This document shows, in pieces, positions 35,018 through 43,485 of a DNA stretch of 49,046 nucleotides. Source of the DNA: Victivallales bacterium (GTDB lineage Bacteria; Verrucomicrobiota; Lentisphaeria; Oligosphaerales; Oligosphaeraceae); the NCBI GenBank assembly GCA_017554445.1, contig JAFZIJ010000037.1:1-49046 (forward strand). The letters run 5' to 3'. The notes beneath the pieces were generated by a model, which saw only the letters and a list, made by a program, of their open reading frames with translations, ran no database searches and was not told where the DNA came from. Both the position numbers and the translations under genes were made by a program. Numbering within the stretch: the stretch's first letter is position 1; each line of letters opens with the position of its first letter.

Positions 35018-35791
35018 ATGACTAATCCTGAAGATGTTCGTCTCCAGTGGGACGAACAAACACCTCCCCCCTATGCTCCCCTCTTCAGCTGGACTCCCCA
35101 TTTCCCGATCCTCCTGCAGCAGCCTATGACATTGCCACAGAAGTATCTTGACATGCTCCATCCGCTCTCTGCAGTGAACTACCAGCAGCTAAGCCAACGC
35201 ATCCCCCGGAATCCATGTGATCAAGGCATGGATTATTCTGCGGAAGCGTTTCTTATCCTCCGGATTTTCGACCGTGAAATGACGAGCAGTGTCGTCCAAT
35301 GGTTGCGCCGTGAACTCGGTATCAAAATGCCGGATTTCTTCATGAAATTCGAATATGGCAAACATGCCAATTACCACGGCAAAAATAAGAACAAAAAAAT
35401 CAACTTCAACCATTGCCAACGGGACACGAAGACCGGTGAATGGATCTGGAAAGCACCAGCCACGGGACAGGAATGCACGTGTACCAAGACCTATTGCAAA
35501 CGTCACAAAACCGTTCCCTTTGAAAAAGCCAACAACTCTTTCTTCTGGAAATGGGGCATGTTTGTTTCCGCGCGCAATCGCCTTTACCACACATCTGACA
35601 ACGATCCTTTCACCCTCATGGAGCTCATTGCGCTGAAAAACGAGCTTGACAACTTCATGCTTTCCTATCTCCCATACATGTACGCCCTGAAAAAGGAGCT
35701 CAGCTCCCCTGCCAAGCAGGAAAACGACTCCTCAAACCAGGAAAACGACTCCTCAAACCAGGAAAACGACTCCTCCAAGTCGGCCACCTGA
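35018..35791 (+). CDS. HEPN-like family protein, copy B (RxxxxH present)
   Basis: A 257-residue protein paralogous to the product at 33330. Matching blocks include KYLDMLHP, DREMTSS at 85-91, KINFN, WIWKAPATGQ and a C-terminal helical region. RNRLYH at 186-191 fits the RxxxxH motif of HEPN-domain ribonucleases. A Cys/His cluster (CTCTKTYCKRH, about 153-163), absent from copy A, could bind metal. The tail is an acidic QENDSSN repeat. AGAGGA precedes the start. I do not recognise a named family; HEPN is inference. A role in defence or RNA cleavage would be consistent but is not shown. Confidence 0.65.
   Translation: MTNPEDVRLQWDEQTPPPYAPLFSWTPHFPILLQQPMTLPQKYLDMLHPLSAVNYQQLSQRIPRNPCDQGMDYSAEAFLILRIFDREMTSSVVQWLRRELGIKMPDFFMKFEYGKHANYHGKNKNKKINFNHCQRDTKTGEWIWKAPATGQECTCTKTYCKRHKTVPFEKANNSFFWKWGMFVSARNRLYHTSDNDPFTLMELIALKNELDNFMLSYLPYMYALKKELSSPAKQENDSSNQENDSSNQENDSSKSAT
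35717..35779 (+). repeat. 21-base coding repeat, three copies
   Basis: Three in-frame units (35717, 35738 and 35759) encode QENDSSN, QENDSSN and QENDSSK at the end of HEPN-like copy B. The first two units are identical in DNA. Confidence 0.9.
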
Positions 35792-35876
35792 TTCTTTCCT
35801 CCCGCAGTAGCGAACGGGATTTTGAGTTTTATCCCGCTTCGTGATTGATTAAACACAACAAACTTTCCGTTTGCTC

Positions 35877-36000
35877 ATGAAACGTCGTCGTTCGGGGCGG
35901 CAGTTTCATGAACAACACGCGAAATCCCGTGCGATATCCGCTTCATGCATTATATTAGAGGCATGTATTTTTCCAGCCTCGAACATGCGGACTCGCACGA
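35877..36000. repeat. duplicated hairpin and box element, copy 2
   Basis: The hairpin ATGAAAC...GTTTCAT (35877-35909) has an inner stem CGTC/GGCG that differs in sequence from copy 1 but still pairs. The box at 35954-36000 starts ATTAGAGGCATGTATTTTT and continues CCAGCCTCGAACATGCGGA. It follows HEPN-like copy B by 86 bases and ends at the cysQ start, with TATATT at 35951-35956 as a possible -10 box. Confidence 0.7.
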
Positions 36001-36857
36001 TGCCTCAAACAATCCAAAACATCTTAGCACATTTCGCCCCCCACGTCATCCTAACGGCTTATGACGCGGGACAGGCCATTATGCGCATTTACAACGGCGA
36101 CGATTTCGAAATACAACTCAAGGCGGACAATTCTCCGCTGACCGCCGCCGACAAGGCCGCCCATAATCTCATTATGGAACGTCTGCAGCAATTGTACGAC
36201 TTCCCTGTCCTCTCGGAAGAGAGCAAGGAAATCCCATATGAGACACGGCATGCATGGACTACTTATTGGTTAGTGGACCCCCTCGATGGAACTAAGGAAT
36301 TTATTAAAAAGAATGGGGAGTTCACCGTCAATATCGCCTTGATTCACAATGGAACACCAATCTACGGCGTCGTTTTCGCGCCGGCCATTGGTCTCTTCTA
36401 TGTTGGAGCCAAAGGACATGGCGCATTCCGTTTCAAACAGGGCGACGATTTCGCGAACCGCGCGGAACTGGCCGAAAAGCTCCACGACATCCGTGAGCAT
36501 TTCCAGCCGATCCCCCGCCCGCGTCCGCAAGGCGAACATCAGTTGCGAGTTGTCGCCTCCCGCTCACACTGCAACGTGGAGACGACCGACTTCATCGAAC
36601 GACTGGAAGAAACGCGCGGCCCGGCCAAGCTCGTCTCCATCGGCAGTTCATTGAAGATCTGCCTTGTCGCCGACGGTTCGGCGGATGTCTATCCGCGAAT
36701 CGCTCCCACGATGCATTGGGATACGGGCGCCGCACAGGCCGTCTTGGAAGCCGCCGGCGGCTGTCTCGTCCAGTGGGACGACCATGAGCCACTACGCTAC
36801 GACCGCCAAAGCCTCGTCAATCCGTATTTTGTCGCCTACGCCCACGATTGGGAATAA
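36000..36857 (+). CDS. cysQ: 3'(2'),5'-bisphosphate nucleotidase CysQ
   Basis: A 285-residue inositol-monophosphatase-family enzyme that hydrolyses 3'-phosphoadenosine 5'-phosphate (PAP) to AMP. Metal-binding motifs are SEES (Glu73-Glu74), DPLDGT (93-98) and WDTGAA near 240. It removes PAP left after PAPS use and prevents feedback inhibition. The start at 36000 gives family length; an in-frame ATG at 35985 is possible and neither has a Shine-Dalgarno sequence. It heads the cysQ-cysD-cysNC run, with cysD only 8 bases behind. Confidence 0.93.
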   Translation: MPQTIQNILAHFAPHVILTAYDAGQAIMRIYNGDDFEIQLKADNSPLTAADKAAHNLIMERLQQLYDFPVLSEESKEIPYETRHAWTTYWLVDPLDGTKEFIKKNGEFTVNIALIHNGTPIYGVVFAPAIGLFYVGAKGHGAFRFKQGDDFANRAELAEKLHDIREHFQPIPRPRPQGEHQLRVVASRSHCNVETTDFIERLEETRGPAKLVSIGSSLKICLVADGSADVYPRIAPTMHWDTGAAQAVLEAAGGCLVQWDDHEPLRYDRQSLVNPYFVAYAHDWE

Positions 36858-36865
36858 TCATATCC

Positions 36866-37774
36866 ATGGAAAACTACTCGTTCACACATCTGCAACAGCT
36901 TGAAGCTGAAAGCATTTACATCATCCGCGAAGTCGCCGCGGAATTTCAGAATCCCGTCATGCTGTATTCCATTGGAAAGGATTCGAGCGTGATGCTCCGT
37001 CTTGCCCAGAAGGCGTTCTATCCGGGCAAGATCCCCTTCCCGCTGATGCACGTCGATACGCGTTGGAAGTTCCACGAAATGATTGAGTTCCGCGACCGCA
37101 TGGCGAAAGAGATTGGCTTCCAGTTGCTCGTCTGGACGAATCCGGACGGCATCGCGCAGAACATCAATCCCATCACGCATGGTTCCGAAGTCCATACACG
37201 CGTGATGAAAACAGAAGCGCTGAAACAGGCTCTCAACCACTATGGCTTCGACGCGGCGTTCGGCGGCGCGCGGCGTGATGAAGAGAAATCCCGCGCGAAA
37301 GAACGTATCTACAGTTTCCGCAACAAGTTCCATCAATGGGATCCGAAAAATCAGCGTCCTGAACTGTGGAATATCTACAATTCCAAAATCAACCAAGGCG
37401 AATCCATCCGCGTCTTCCCGCTCTCCAACTGGACGGAGCTTGATATATGGCTGTATATCAAGCGTGAACAGATTCCAATCGTCCCATTGTATTTCGCGAA
37501 GGAACGCCCCGTCGTCGAACGCTCCGGCAATCTCATTTTGGTCGATGACGACCGCCTCCCGCTGAATCCGGGTGAGAAGCCGATGATGAAACGCGTAAGA
37601 TTCAGAACATTAGGATGTTATCCATTAACTGGCGCGATTGAATCAGATGCGGATACGCTGGACAAGATCGTCCAGGAGATGCTTCTCGTCAAAAACTCCG
37701 AACGACAAGGCCGTGTCATCGATTACGACGGAGCCTCCTCCATGGAGGAGAAGAAAAAGGACGGATATTTCTAG
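36866..37774 (+). CDS. cysD: sulfate adenylyltransferase subunit 2 CysD
   Basis: A 302-residue ATP pyrophosphatase, the same length as the Escherichia coli protein. The PP-loop reads [14 protein letters not shown] (about 41-54), HVDTRWKF follows near 69, and [17 protein letters not shown] and [13 protein letters not shown] are family signatures. With CysN it forms adenosine 5'-phosphosulfate from ATP and sulfate. The start at 36866 follows cysQ by 8 bases; an upstream in-frame start overlaps cysQ and is not needed. Confidence 0.95.
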   Translation: MENYSFTHLQQLEAESIYIIREVAAEFQNPVMLYSIGKDSSVMLRLAQKAFYPGKIPFPLMHVDTRWKFHEMIEFRDRMAKEIGFQLLVWTNPDGIAQNINPITHGSEVHTRVMKTEALKQALNHYGFDAAFGGARRDEEKSRAKERIYSFRNKFHQWDPKNQRPELWNIYNSKINQGESIRVFPLSNWTELDIWLYIKREQIPIVPLYFAKERPVVERSGNLILVDDDRLPLNPGEKPMMKRVRFRTLGCYPLTGAIESDADTLDKIVQEMLLVKNSERQGRVIDYDGASSMEEKKKDGYF

Positions 37775-37858
37775 TGGTTAGTAAATTCCTTCCAACCATT
37801 TGGTTGCGCAGTTTAGCCATTTAACGTTTTATCAATCAATACCTTGTAATATCTTCCC

Positions 37859-39778
37859 ATGATCATACCGGACGAAGAACTCATTGAAAAAGACGTCAAC
37901 GCCTATCTGGAACAACATTGGCGTAAAGATCTCCTCCGCTTTTTGACCTGCGGATCCGTAGATGACGGCAAATCAACGCTTATCGGACGTCTGCTCTACG
38001 ATTCCAAGATGATCTACGAAGACCAGCTCGCCGCCGTCCGCCATGATTCGCAAAAATACGGCACGACCAATACGGATTTCGATCCCGCCCTGCTGACGGA
38101 CGGCCTCAAGGCCGAACGCGAACAAGGCATCACGATCGACGTCGCATACCGTTATTTTTCCACCTCAAAGCGGAAGTTCATCATCGCGGATACGCCTGGA
38201 CATGAACAATATACGCGCAATATGGCGACGGGCGCCTCCAACTGCGATCTCGCCATCATTCTCATCGACGCACGCCACGGCGTGACCGTCCAGACAAAGC
38301 GCCACTCGTTCATCGTTTCGTTGCTCGGCATCGTTCATATCATCGTGGCTATCAACAAGATGGATCTGGTCGATTGGTCGGAGGAAGTCTATGACAAAAT
38401 CCGCCGCGACTACAACGACATGGCCGCCCGCCTCAGTTTCAAAGACGTCCATTTCATTCCAATCTCCGCCCTGAAAGGCGACAACGTCGTCGATCCAAGC
38501 CCGAACATGCCGTGGTACAACGGCCCGACGCTTCTCCATCATCTCGAAAACGTCAATATCTCCACGTCGCGCAATCTCATCGACATGCGCTTCCCCGTGC
38601 AATATGTCATCCGCCCGAATCTGGATTTCCGCGGCTTCGCGGGAACCATCGCCTCCGGCGTCGTCCGTCCGGGAGACAAAGTCATGGTCCTGCCGTCGCG
38701 CAAAACCACGACCGTCAAGACCATTACGACGTGGGACGGCAATCTCGACTACGCGTTCGCGCCCATGTCCGTTGTTCTGACGCTCAACGATGAAGTCGAT
38801 GCGTCTCGTGGCGATATCATCGTGCCCGTCAACAACTTGCCGCGAATCGAAACGGAATTCGACGCCATGCTCGTCTGGATGGACGAAAAGCCCGCGGACG
38901 AAGGCCGCGAATATTTCCTCAAGCATTGCTCCTCCATCACGCCTGCGACGCTTGACAAGATCCGCTACGAAATCGACGTCAATACTGGCCACAAGAAGGA
39001 CGCCAACGGCCATTTGCAGCTGAATGCGATCGCCCGCATCCATTTGGCGATGCACCGCCCGCTCGTCTATGACATCTATGTCCGCAACCACGCCACAGGC
39101 TCGTTCATTTTGGTTGACAAACTGACGAACGCGACCGTCGCCGCCGGCATGATCATCGCCCGCATGTCCGCCGCAGAAACAAAAGAAGACAAGCCGAAAT
39201 CGGAGAACATCACCCGCGAAGAATCATTTGTTTCATCAACGGACCGCCAAGCCTTGCTGAAGCAGAAACCGCAAACGCTGTGGTTCACAGGTCTTTCCGG
39301 CTCAGGCAAATCCACCATCGCCAAACTGCTGGAGAAGACGCTTATCGACAACGGGAAACTCTGCTTCCTTCTCGACGGCGACAACATCCGCCATGGTCTG
39401 AACAAAGATCTTGGCTTCTCGCCGGAAGACCGCAAGGAGAACATCCGCCGCATCGCCGAAGTCGCCAAACTTATGAACGACGCGGGCCTCATCGTTCTGA
39501 CGGCCTTCATCTCCCCCTATCGTGAAGATCGCGACATGGCGCGGCAGATCATCGGCGAGGCCAATTTCCGTGAAATCTATGTCAGCACGCCACTTGCGTC
39601 TTGCGAAGAACGAGATCCGAAAGGCCTTTACAAAAAGGCTCGCGCAGGCCTCATCAAAGGCTTCACTGGAATTGACGCCCCCTACGAACCGCCCGAAAAT
39701 CCCGCGCTTGTCATTGAAACGGATACGCTTACGCCAAAAGATTGCGTAGATGCCATTCTGGATAAACTTATATCATAA
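37859..39778 (+). CDS. cysNC: bifunctional sulfate adenylyltransferase subunit 1/adenylylsulfate kinase CysNC
   Basis: A 639-residue fusion. Residues 1-440 are the CysN GTPase: G1 GSVDDGKST (32-40), DTPGHEQY (111-118) and NKMD (166-169), followed by EF-Tu-like domains. Residues about 465-639 are the APS kinase CysC with P-loop GLSGSGKST (478-486) and DGDNIRHGLNKDLGF. It makes APS with CysD and phosphorylates it to PAPS. No PAPS or APS reductase, sulfite reductase or sulfate transporter lies in the window. No Shine-Dalgarno sequence precedes the ATG, 84 bases behind cysD. Confidence 0.95.
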   Translation: MIIPDEELIEKDVNAYLEQHWRKDLLRFLTCGSVDDGKSTLIGRLLYDSKMIYEDQLAAVRHDSQKYGTTNTDFDPALLTDGLKAEREQGITIDVAYRYFSTSKRKFIIADTPGHEQYTRNMATGASNCDLAIILIDARHGVTVQTKRHSFIVSLLGIVHIIVAINKMDLVDWSEEVYDKIRRDYNDMAARLSFKDVHFIPISALKGDNVVDPSPNMPWYNGPTLLHHLENVNISTSRNLIDMRFPVQYVIRPNLDFRGFAGTIASGVVRPGDKVMVLPSRKTTTVKTITTWDGNLDYAFAPMSVVLTLNDEVDASRGDIIVPVNNLPRIETEFDAMLVWMDEKPADEGREYFLKHCSSITPATLDKIRYEIDVNTGHKKDANGHLQLNAIARIHLAMHRPLVYDIYVRNHATGSFILVDKLTNATVAAGMIIARMSAAETKEDKPKSENITREESFVSSTDRQALLKQKPQTLWFTGLSGSGKSTIAKLLEKTLIDNGKLCFLLDGDNIRHGLNKDLGFSPEDRKENIRRIAEVAKLMNDAGLIVLTAFISPYREDRDMARQIIGEANFREIYVSTPLASCEERDPKGLYKKARAGLIKGFTGIDAPYEPPENPALVIETDTLTPKDCVDAILDKLIS

Positions 39779-39845
39779 AATATCCAGTCCCGCAGGAGCG
39801 GAACCCTCCCAGAATATCCAGAATATCCAGTACTTCCAGAAAAAA
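39779..39845 (+). repeat. palindromic element plus period-9 CCAGAATAT leader before the radical SAM gene
   Basis: TCCCGCAGGAGCGGAACCCTC starts one copy of the dispersed palindromic element (39788-39810), set inside CCAGAATAT/CCAGTACTT units that continue to the ATG at 39846. There is no Shine-Dalgarno sequence. Confidence 0.8.
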
Positions 39846-40814
39846 ATGATTTGTAAAAGCTGTGCCCATTACTGCAACATCGAAGAAGGCCATACAGGCA
39901 TCTGCGGTCGCCGTCGCGTCATCAACGGTGAACTGCAAATTCCTTACGGTTCCATTTGCAGCCTCGCTTTGGACCCCTACGAAAAGAAACCGCTATATCA
40001 TTTTCATCCATGCGATTACGTCCTCAGCTTCGGCAATCTCGGTTGCAATTTCAAATGCGCATTTTGCCAGAATTGGGAAATTTCGCAGGTCGGAAAAGAT
40101 CCAGGCGTTTCTGGGCAGGAACAGCCCGTGACAGCGCAACAAATTGTCAATCTTGCACTTGCGCATCGCGCCAACGGCATCGCCGCCACCTACAACGAAC
40201 CGCTCATCAGTTCCGAATGGGTCACGGATATTTTCACGCTCGCGAAAAAGAACGACCAGCCAACATGCCTTGTCTCCAATGGTTTCGCATCGCAGGAATC
40301 TCTTGACAAATTGCTTCCCGTGACGGATGCCGCGAATTTTGATTTAAAATGCTTTACGGAAGATGGTTATAAATGGCTTGGCGGCAAGCTTCAAGTCGTT
40401 TTGGACACGATCAAAATCTTCCATGACGCAGGCAAATGGGTTGAACTGACCACGCTTGTCGTCCCAAATTTCAATGATTCAGACGACGAACTGAAGAGCA
40501 TCGCCGAATTCATCGCCGCGTTGGATCCGTCCATTCCATGGCATGTTTCCGCCTATCATGCGGATTACAAGATGCTTGACGGTCCGCAACGTACGCCGTC
40601 CGAACGTCTGATACGTGCCGTCGAACTTGGGCAGGAGGCGGGCCTTCATTTTGTCTATACAGGCAACATCGGCGGCGCGGCGGCGTATGAAGACACGATC
40701 TGCCCGCAATGCGGCTGCAAGCTCATCGAACGCAAAGGTTTCAAAATTGTGGCGAACCGCCTGCAAAAAGGGCGTTGCCCAAATTGCAACGCCCTCATAC
40801 CAGGTAGGTTCTAG
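39846..40814 (+). CDS. amrS: AmmeMemoRadiSam-type radical SAM enzyme
   Basis: A 322-residue radical SAM protein. The cluster-binding CNFKCAFC gives Cys67, Cys71 and Cys74. An N-terminal Cys set (3, 6, 10 and 20) and a C-terminal zinc-ribbon-like pair CPQCG/CPNC are typical of the AmmeMemoRadiSam family. Its usual partners, the Memo-like and AMMECR1 proteins, are not in the window. The reaction is unknown. The start at 39846 lies at the end of the repeat leader; an open upstream extension only translates that repeat. Confidence 0.9.
   Translation: MICKSCAHYCNIEEGHTGICGRRRVINGELQIPYGSICSLALDPYEKKPLYHFHPCDYVLSFGNLGCNFKCAFCQNWEISQVGKDPGVSGQEQPVTAQQIVNLALAHRANGIAATYNEPLISSEWVTDIFTLAKKNDQPTCLVSNGFASQESLDKLLPVTDAANFDLKCFTEDGYKWLGGKLQVVLDTIKIFHDAGKWVELTTLVVPNFNDSDDELKSIAEFIAALDPSIPWHVSAYHADYKMLDGPQRTPSERLIRAVELGQEAGLHFVYTGNIGGAAAYEDTICPQCGCKLIERKGFKIVANRLQKGRCPNCNALIPGRF
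40765..40794 (-). terminator. terminator of the PHP operon inside the convergent radical SAM gene
   Basis: On the minus strand GGGCGTTGC, loop AATTTGG and GCAACGCCC form a nine-pair stem followed by TTTTT. It lies about 49 bases behind the PHP stop at 40843 and within the last codons of the radical SAM gene, where the same bases encode CPNCN. Confidence 0.8.
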
Positions 40815-40854
40815 CCTTCTAGATGTCTAGCCTTCTAGCCTCCTAGCCTTCTAT
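40811..40854. repeat. CTAG array with 8-base period between convergent genes
   Basis: CTAGCCTT, CTAGATGT, CTAGCCTT, CTAGCCTC and CTAGCCTT follow one another between and across the convergent stops of the radical SAM gene and the PHP gene. It parallels the 9-base CTAG array at 3661-3780, also between convergent genes. Confidence 0.8.
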
Positions 40855-41754
40855 TTTTATCGGATTCGTCCACGCGTAGCGGCCGTTCCTGTCTTTGAGC
40901 TGCAAGCGGAACCAGCCGTTCGGGCATGTCTTCAGCTTGAACTGGCAGCTGGTGATTTCCTGGAGGCCGTCCTGCGGACCGTTCATATTCTCGCACATTG
41001 CGCAATAGCCGCTGCTAAGATTCGACAGGCCGATCACTTCCGTGCAAGGCGTGAACTCCGCCTCGAAGACGCCGTCAACATAGCTTACACGTTTGATTTC
41101 AGGGCCTTGCGACGCGTAAAAATCACCTGCCTTCAATGCGTCGATGACGACCTGCTGCGACAAAGGCTTGTCCGTCAGAATATTCGTCCATGACATGAAC
41201 AAATCCTCCGAATGATGCGTATCGTCAACGGCCACAGCGGGTAACAGGCGTCCCGCATCGCTCAGTTCGTCCCACAGCTGCCGGCTGTCCCCCCTGCCGA
41301 TGTAACGCGTCGCCGTGTTGATTCCTTCTATGGCCACGATTCCTTTGATGGAATTGACCTGCGCGGATGTCAGCCCGCACCAATACGGATGTGCACAAAC
41401 CGCCACACCGCCGACGGCATTGATGGAATCCACAACTACCTGAGGCTCAAGACCTTTCTGAAATACCATGTCTTCTGGCACGCCTAACGCCACAAAATGC
41501 CATTTGACGCCATTCGGTTCATCCCGTGGATGCATTTCCATACCGGAAATCAGCGTCATCCCCTTGCCGCAGTACGATGAGACCGGATTCGTCCGCCGAT
41601 GGTCGGTAAACGCATAGATATCATAGCCATGGCGCGAATACATGTCAATCATCTCTATCGGAGTGAAGACACCGTCGGACATCGTGGAATGGTTATGGAG
41701 CGCCGCCTTGTATGACGTCAGCCGCCTACCGTAGTAATCAATCGTTGGCATCAT
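40843..41754 (-). CDS. PHP domain phosphoesterase-like protein, copy 1
   Basis: A 303-residue protein with the polymerase-and-histidinol-phosphatase fold. Metal ligands appear in HNHST (about 19), FTDHRRTNP, EMHP, CAHPYWC and DDTHH. A C-terminal beta domain with SSGYCAMCENMNGPQDG follows the PHP part. Function is probably phosphoesterase; the substrate is unknown. It lies 12 bases behind a close paralogue and has a GGAGA site before the tandem ATG ATG start. The two C-termini are more alike than the N-termini. Confidence 0.85.
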   Translation of the reverse strand: MMPTIDYYGRRLTSYKAALHNHSTMSDGVFTPIEMIDMYSRHGYDIYAFTDHRRTNPVSSYCGKGMTLISGMEMHPRDEPNGVKWHFVALGVPEDMVFQKGLEPQVVVDSINAVGGVAVCAHPYWCGLTSAQVNSIKGIVAIEGINTATRYIGRGDSRQLWDELSDAGRLLPAVAVDDTHHSEDLFMSWTNILTDKPLSQQVVIDALKAGDFYASQGPEIKRVSYVDGVFEAEFTPCTEVIGLSNLSSGYCAMCENMNGPQDGLQEITSCQFKLKTCPNGWFRLQLKDRNGRYAWTNPIKIEG

Positions 41755-41766
41755 TCATCTCCGGCA

Positions 41767-42663
41767 TTAATTGTTCACCAGAATCGGATTCGTCCACGCA
41801 TAGCGGCCGTTCCGGTCTTTGATCTGCAGACGGAACCAGCCGTTCGGGCGTGCCTTCAGCTTGAACTGGCAGCTGGAGATTTCCTTGATGCCGTCCTGCG
41901 GGCCGTTCATGTTCTCGCACATTGCGCAATAGCCGCTGCTAAGATTCGAAAGGCCAATCACTTCCATGCACGGTGTGAACTCCGCCTCGAATACACCGTC
42001 AACATAGCTGAGACGTTTGAATTCGGGGCCTTGCGACGCATAAAAGTCACCAGCCTTCAACGCGTCGATGATGACCTGCTGCGACAGCGGCTTGTCCGTC
42101 AGCAGCATCGTCCAGCCCATGAACAAATCGCACGGGCGATGCGCGTCATCGACGGCCGTCGCGGGTAGAATCCGCCCCGCGTCGCTGAGTTCGTCCCACA
42201 ATTGCATATTGTAATCACGACCAATGTAGCGCGTGGAGGTGTTGTACACTTCGATACCGATAATTCCTTGCAGCGCATTGACTTCTGCCGATGTGAAGCC
42301 GCACCAGTGCGGATGTGCGCAAATCATCACACCGCCGATCGCGTTCACGGCGTCGATGACCGACTGCGGCTCGCCCTGCGGTTCGACAAAATCTTCCGGA
42401 ACGCCCAGTCCCACGAAATGCCACGTAATGCCGCGCGGTCCTTTCGGATGGATTTCCATGCCGGAAAGCAAAAACATGCCTTTTCCACCATAAGTTGAAA
42501 CAGGATTCGTTTTGTGGTGATCCGTGAACGCGTAGATCTGATAGCCCTGCTTTGAGTACATGTCGATCATCTCAAGTGGCGTGAAACGGCCATCGGAAAC
42601 CGTTGAATGGGAATGGAACGACGACTTGTACGCATTTAATTTTCTGCCATAATAATCAATCAT
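41767..42663 (-). CDS. PHP domain phosphoesterase-like protein, copy 2
   Basis: A 298-residue paralogue of the adjacent product with the same layout: HSHST, FTDHHKTNP, EIHP, CAHPHWC and DDAHR as metal-ligand motifs, then the C-terminal beta domain. It is the first gene of the two-gene operon, with AAGGAGC before the ATG, and is divergent from the exonuclease gene. In the N-terminal halves about two thirds of residues match the other copy; the C-terminal 100 residues match more closely. Confidence 0.85.
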   Translation of the reverse strand: MIDYYGRKLNAYKSSFHSHSTVSDGRFTPLEMIDMYSKQGYQIYAFTDHHKTNPVSTYGGKGMFLLSGMEIHPKGPRGITWHFVGLGVPEDFVEPQGEPQSVIDAVNAIGGVMICAHPHWCGFTSAEVNALQGIIGIEVYNTSTRYIGRDYNMQLWDELSDAGRILPATAVDDAHRPCDLFMGWTMLLTDKPLSQQVIIDALKAGDFYASQGPEFKRLSYVDGVFEAEFTPCMEVIGLSNLSSGYCAMCENMNGPQDGIKEISSCQFKLKARPNGWFRLQIKDRNGRYAWTNPILVNN

Positions 42664-42767
42664 TTACTTGCTCCTTGCTTGACTTGTTGAGTTGCGGTCT
42701 AAAATTATAGGTTATATTAGTAATTTTTCCACACATCCTAAGAAAAAACTTGTGATTTCCTTCTTCC

Positions 42768-43334
42768 ATGGATTACGTCGTTTTAGATTTTGAAACAACA
42801 GGCTCTTGCCGCGGAAACGCCAATCTTCCGTGGCAGTTGGGCGTTGTAAAAATGACGGATCGACGCGTCGTTCCGGAAGAATCACGCTCGTTCTTCCTGA
42901 AGGTTCCGAAAGACCATCAGTTCAATCCCTATGCGCCAGGCCGCTGGGCAACCATCCGCGACATTCTGGCCGAATCACCGTCGCTGCTTGAATTGTGGCC
43001 GGACCTCCAGCCATGGCTGTCAGGCCACTTTCTCGTCGCACACAATGTCCCGACAGAGCGTACCATCCTCTGCAAGACATTCCCGCTCCACCACTTCGGC
43101 CCATGGTTCGACACGCTGACATTGGCCCGCAAGGCCTATCCGCAATTGTCGTCCTACCAGCTGGAGGAAATCATCGCCACGCTCAACATCCTGCCAATCG
43201 TCCACAAACAATGCCCGAATCTCGCGCCACATGACGCGTTGTTCGATGCTTTCGCCTCCGCCTATCTGCTTGAACATCTCCTCCATCTCCCCGGATGGAG
43301 CAACCTGCAAGACCGCCATTTTCTTTGTAATTAG
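42768..43334 (+). CDS. DEDDh family 3'-5' exonuclease
   Basis: A 188-residue DnaQ-like protein. Exo I is LDFETTG (Asp7, Glu9), Exo III is APHDALFDA (His155 and Asp160). In Exo II the usual HNxxFD reads AHNVPTE, so Glu97 replaces the metal-binding Asp, a possible change in activity. It could be a proofreading or RNA-trimming nuclease without fused domains. No Shine-Dalgarno sequence is evident. Confidence 0.85.
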   Translation: MDYVVLDFETTGSCRGNANLPWQLGVVKMTDRRVVPEESRSFFLKVPKDHQFNPYAPGRWATIRDILAESPSLLELWPDLQPWLSGHFLVAHNVPTERTILCKTFPLHHFGPWFDTLTLARKAYPQLSSYQLEEIIATLNILPIVHKQCPNLAPHDALFDAFASAYLLEHLLHLPGWSNLQDRHFLCN

Positions 43335-43336
43335 TT

Positions 43337-43470
43337 TTCTGGATATTCTGGATATTCTGGATATTCTGGATTGTCCCCAACCTTCAGAACTCTTCCAGAA
43401 TGGCCAGAATAATCCCTCCACAAAAATCATCCAGAGCATCCAGAACTTCCAGAACTTCCAGAACTTCCAG
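43337..43470 (+). repeat. TTCTGGATA and CCAGAACTT repeats before the Mur ligase
   Basis: TTCTGGATA units (43337-43370) are followed by CCAGAAC/CCAGAACTT units (43381-43470), both with a 9-base period. The two halves are near complements and could fold together. They lead to a C-run and the ATG at 43486. Confidence 0.85.
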
Positions 43471-43485
43471 CCCCCCCAAAAAACT

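Noticed and set aside
37775..37858. Terminator or regulatory stem before cysNC (CAACCA/TGGTTG)
   Set aside because: The loop would be only two bases and no T-run follows.
43337..43470. Possible CRISPR array
   Set aside because: Units are 9 bases and contiguous; there are no spacers and no cas genes.
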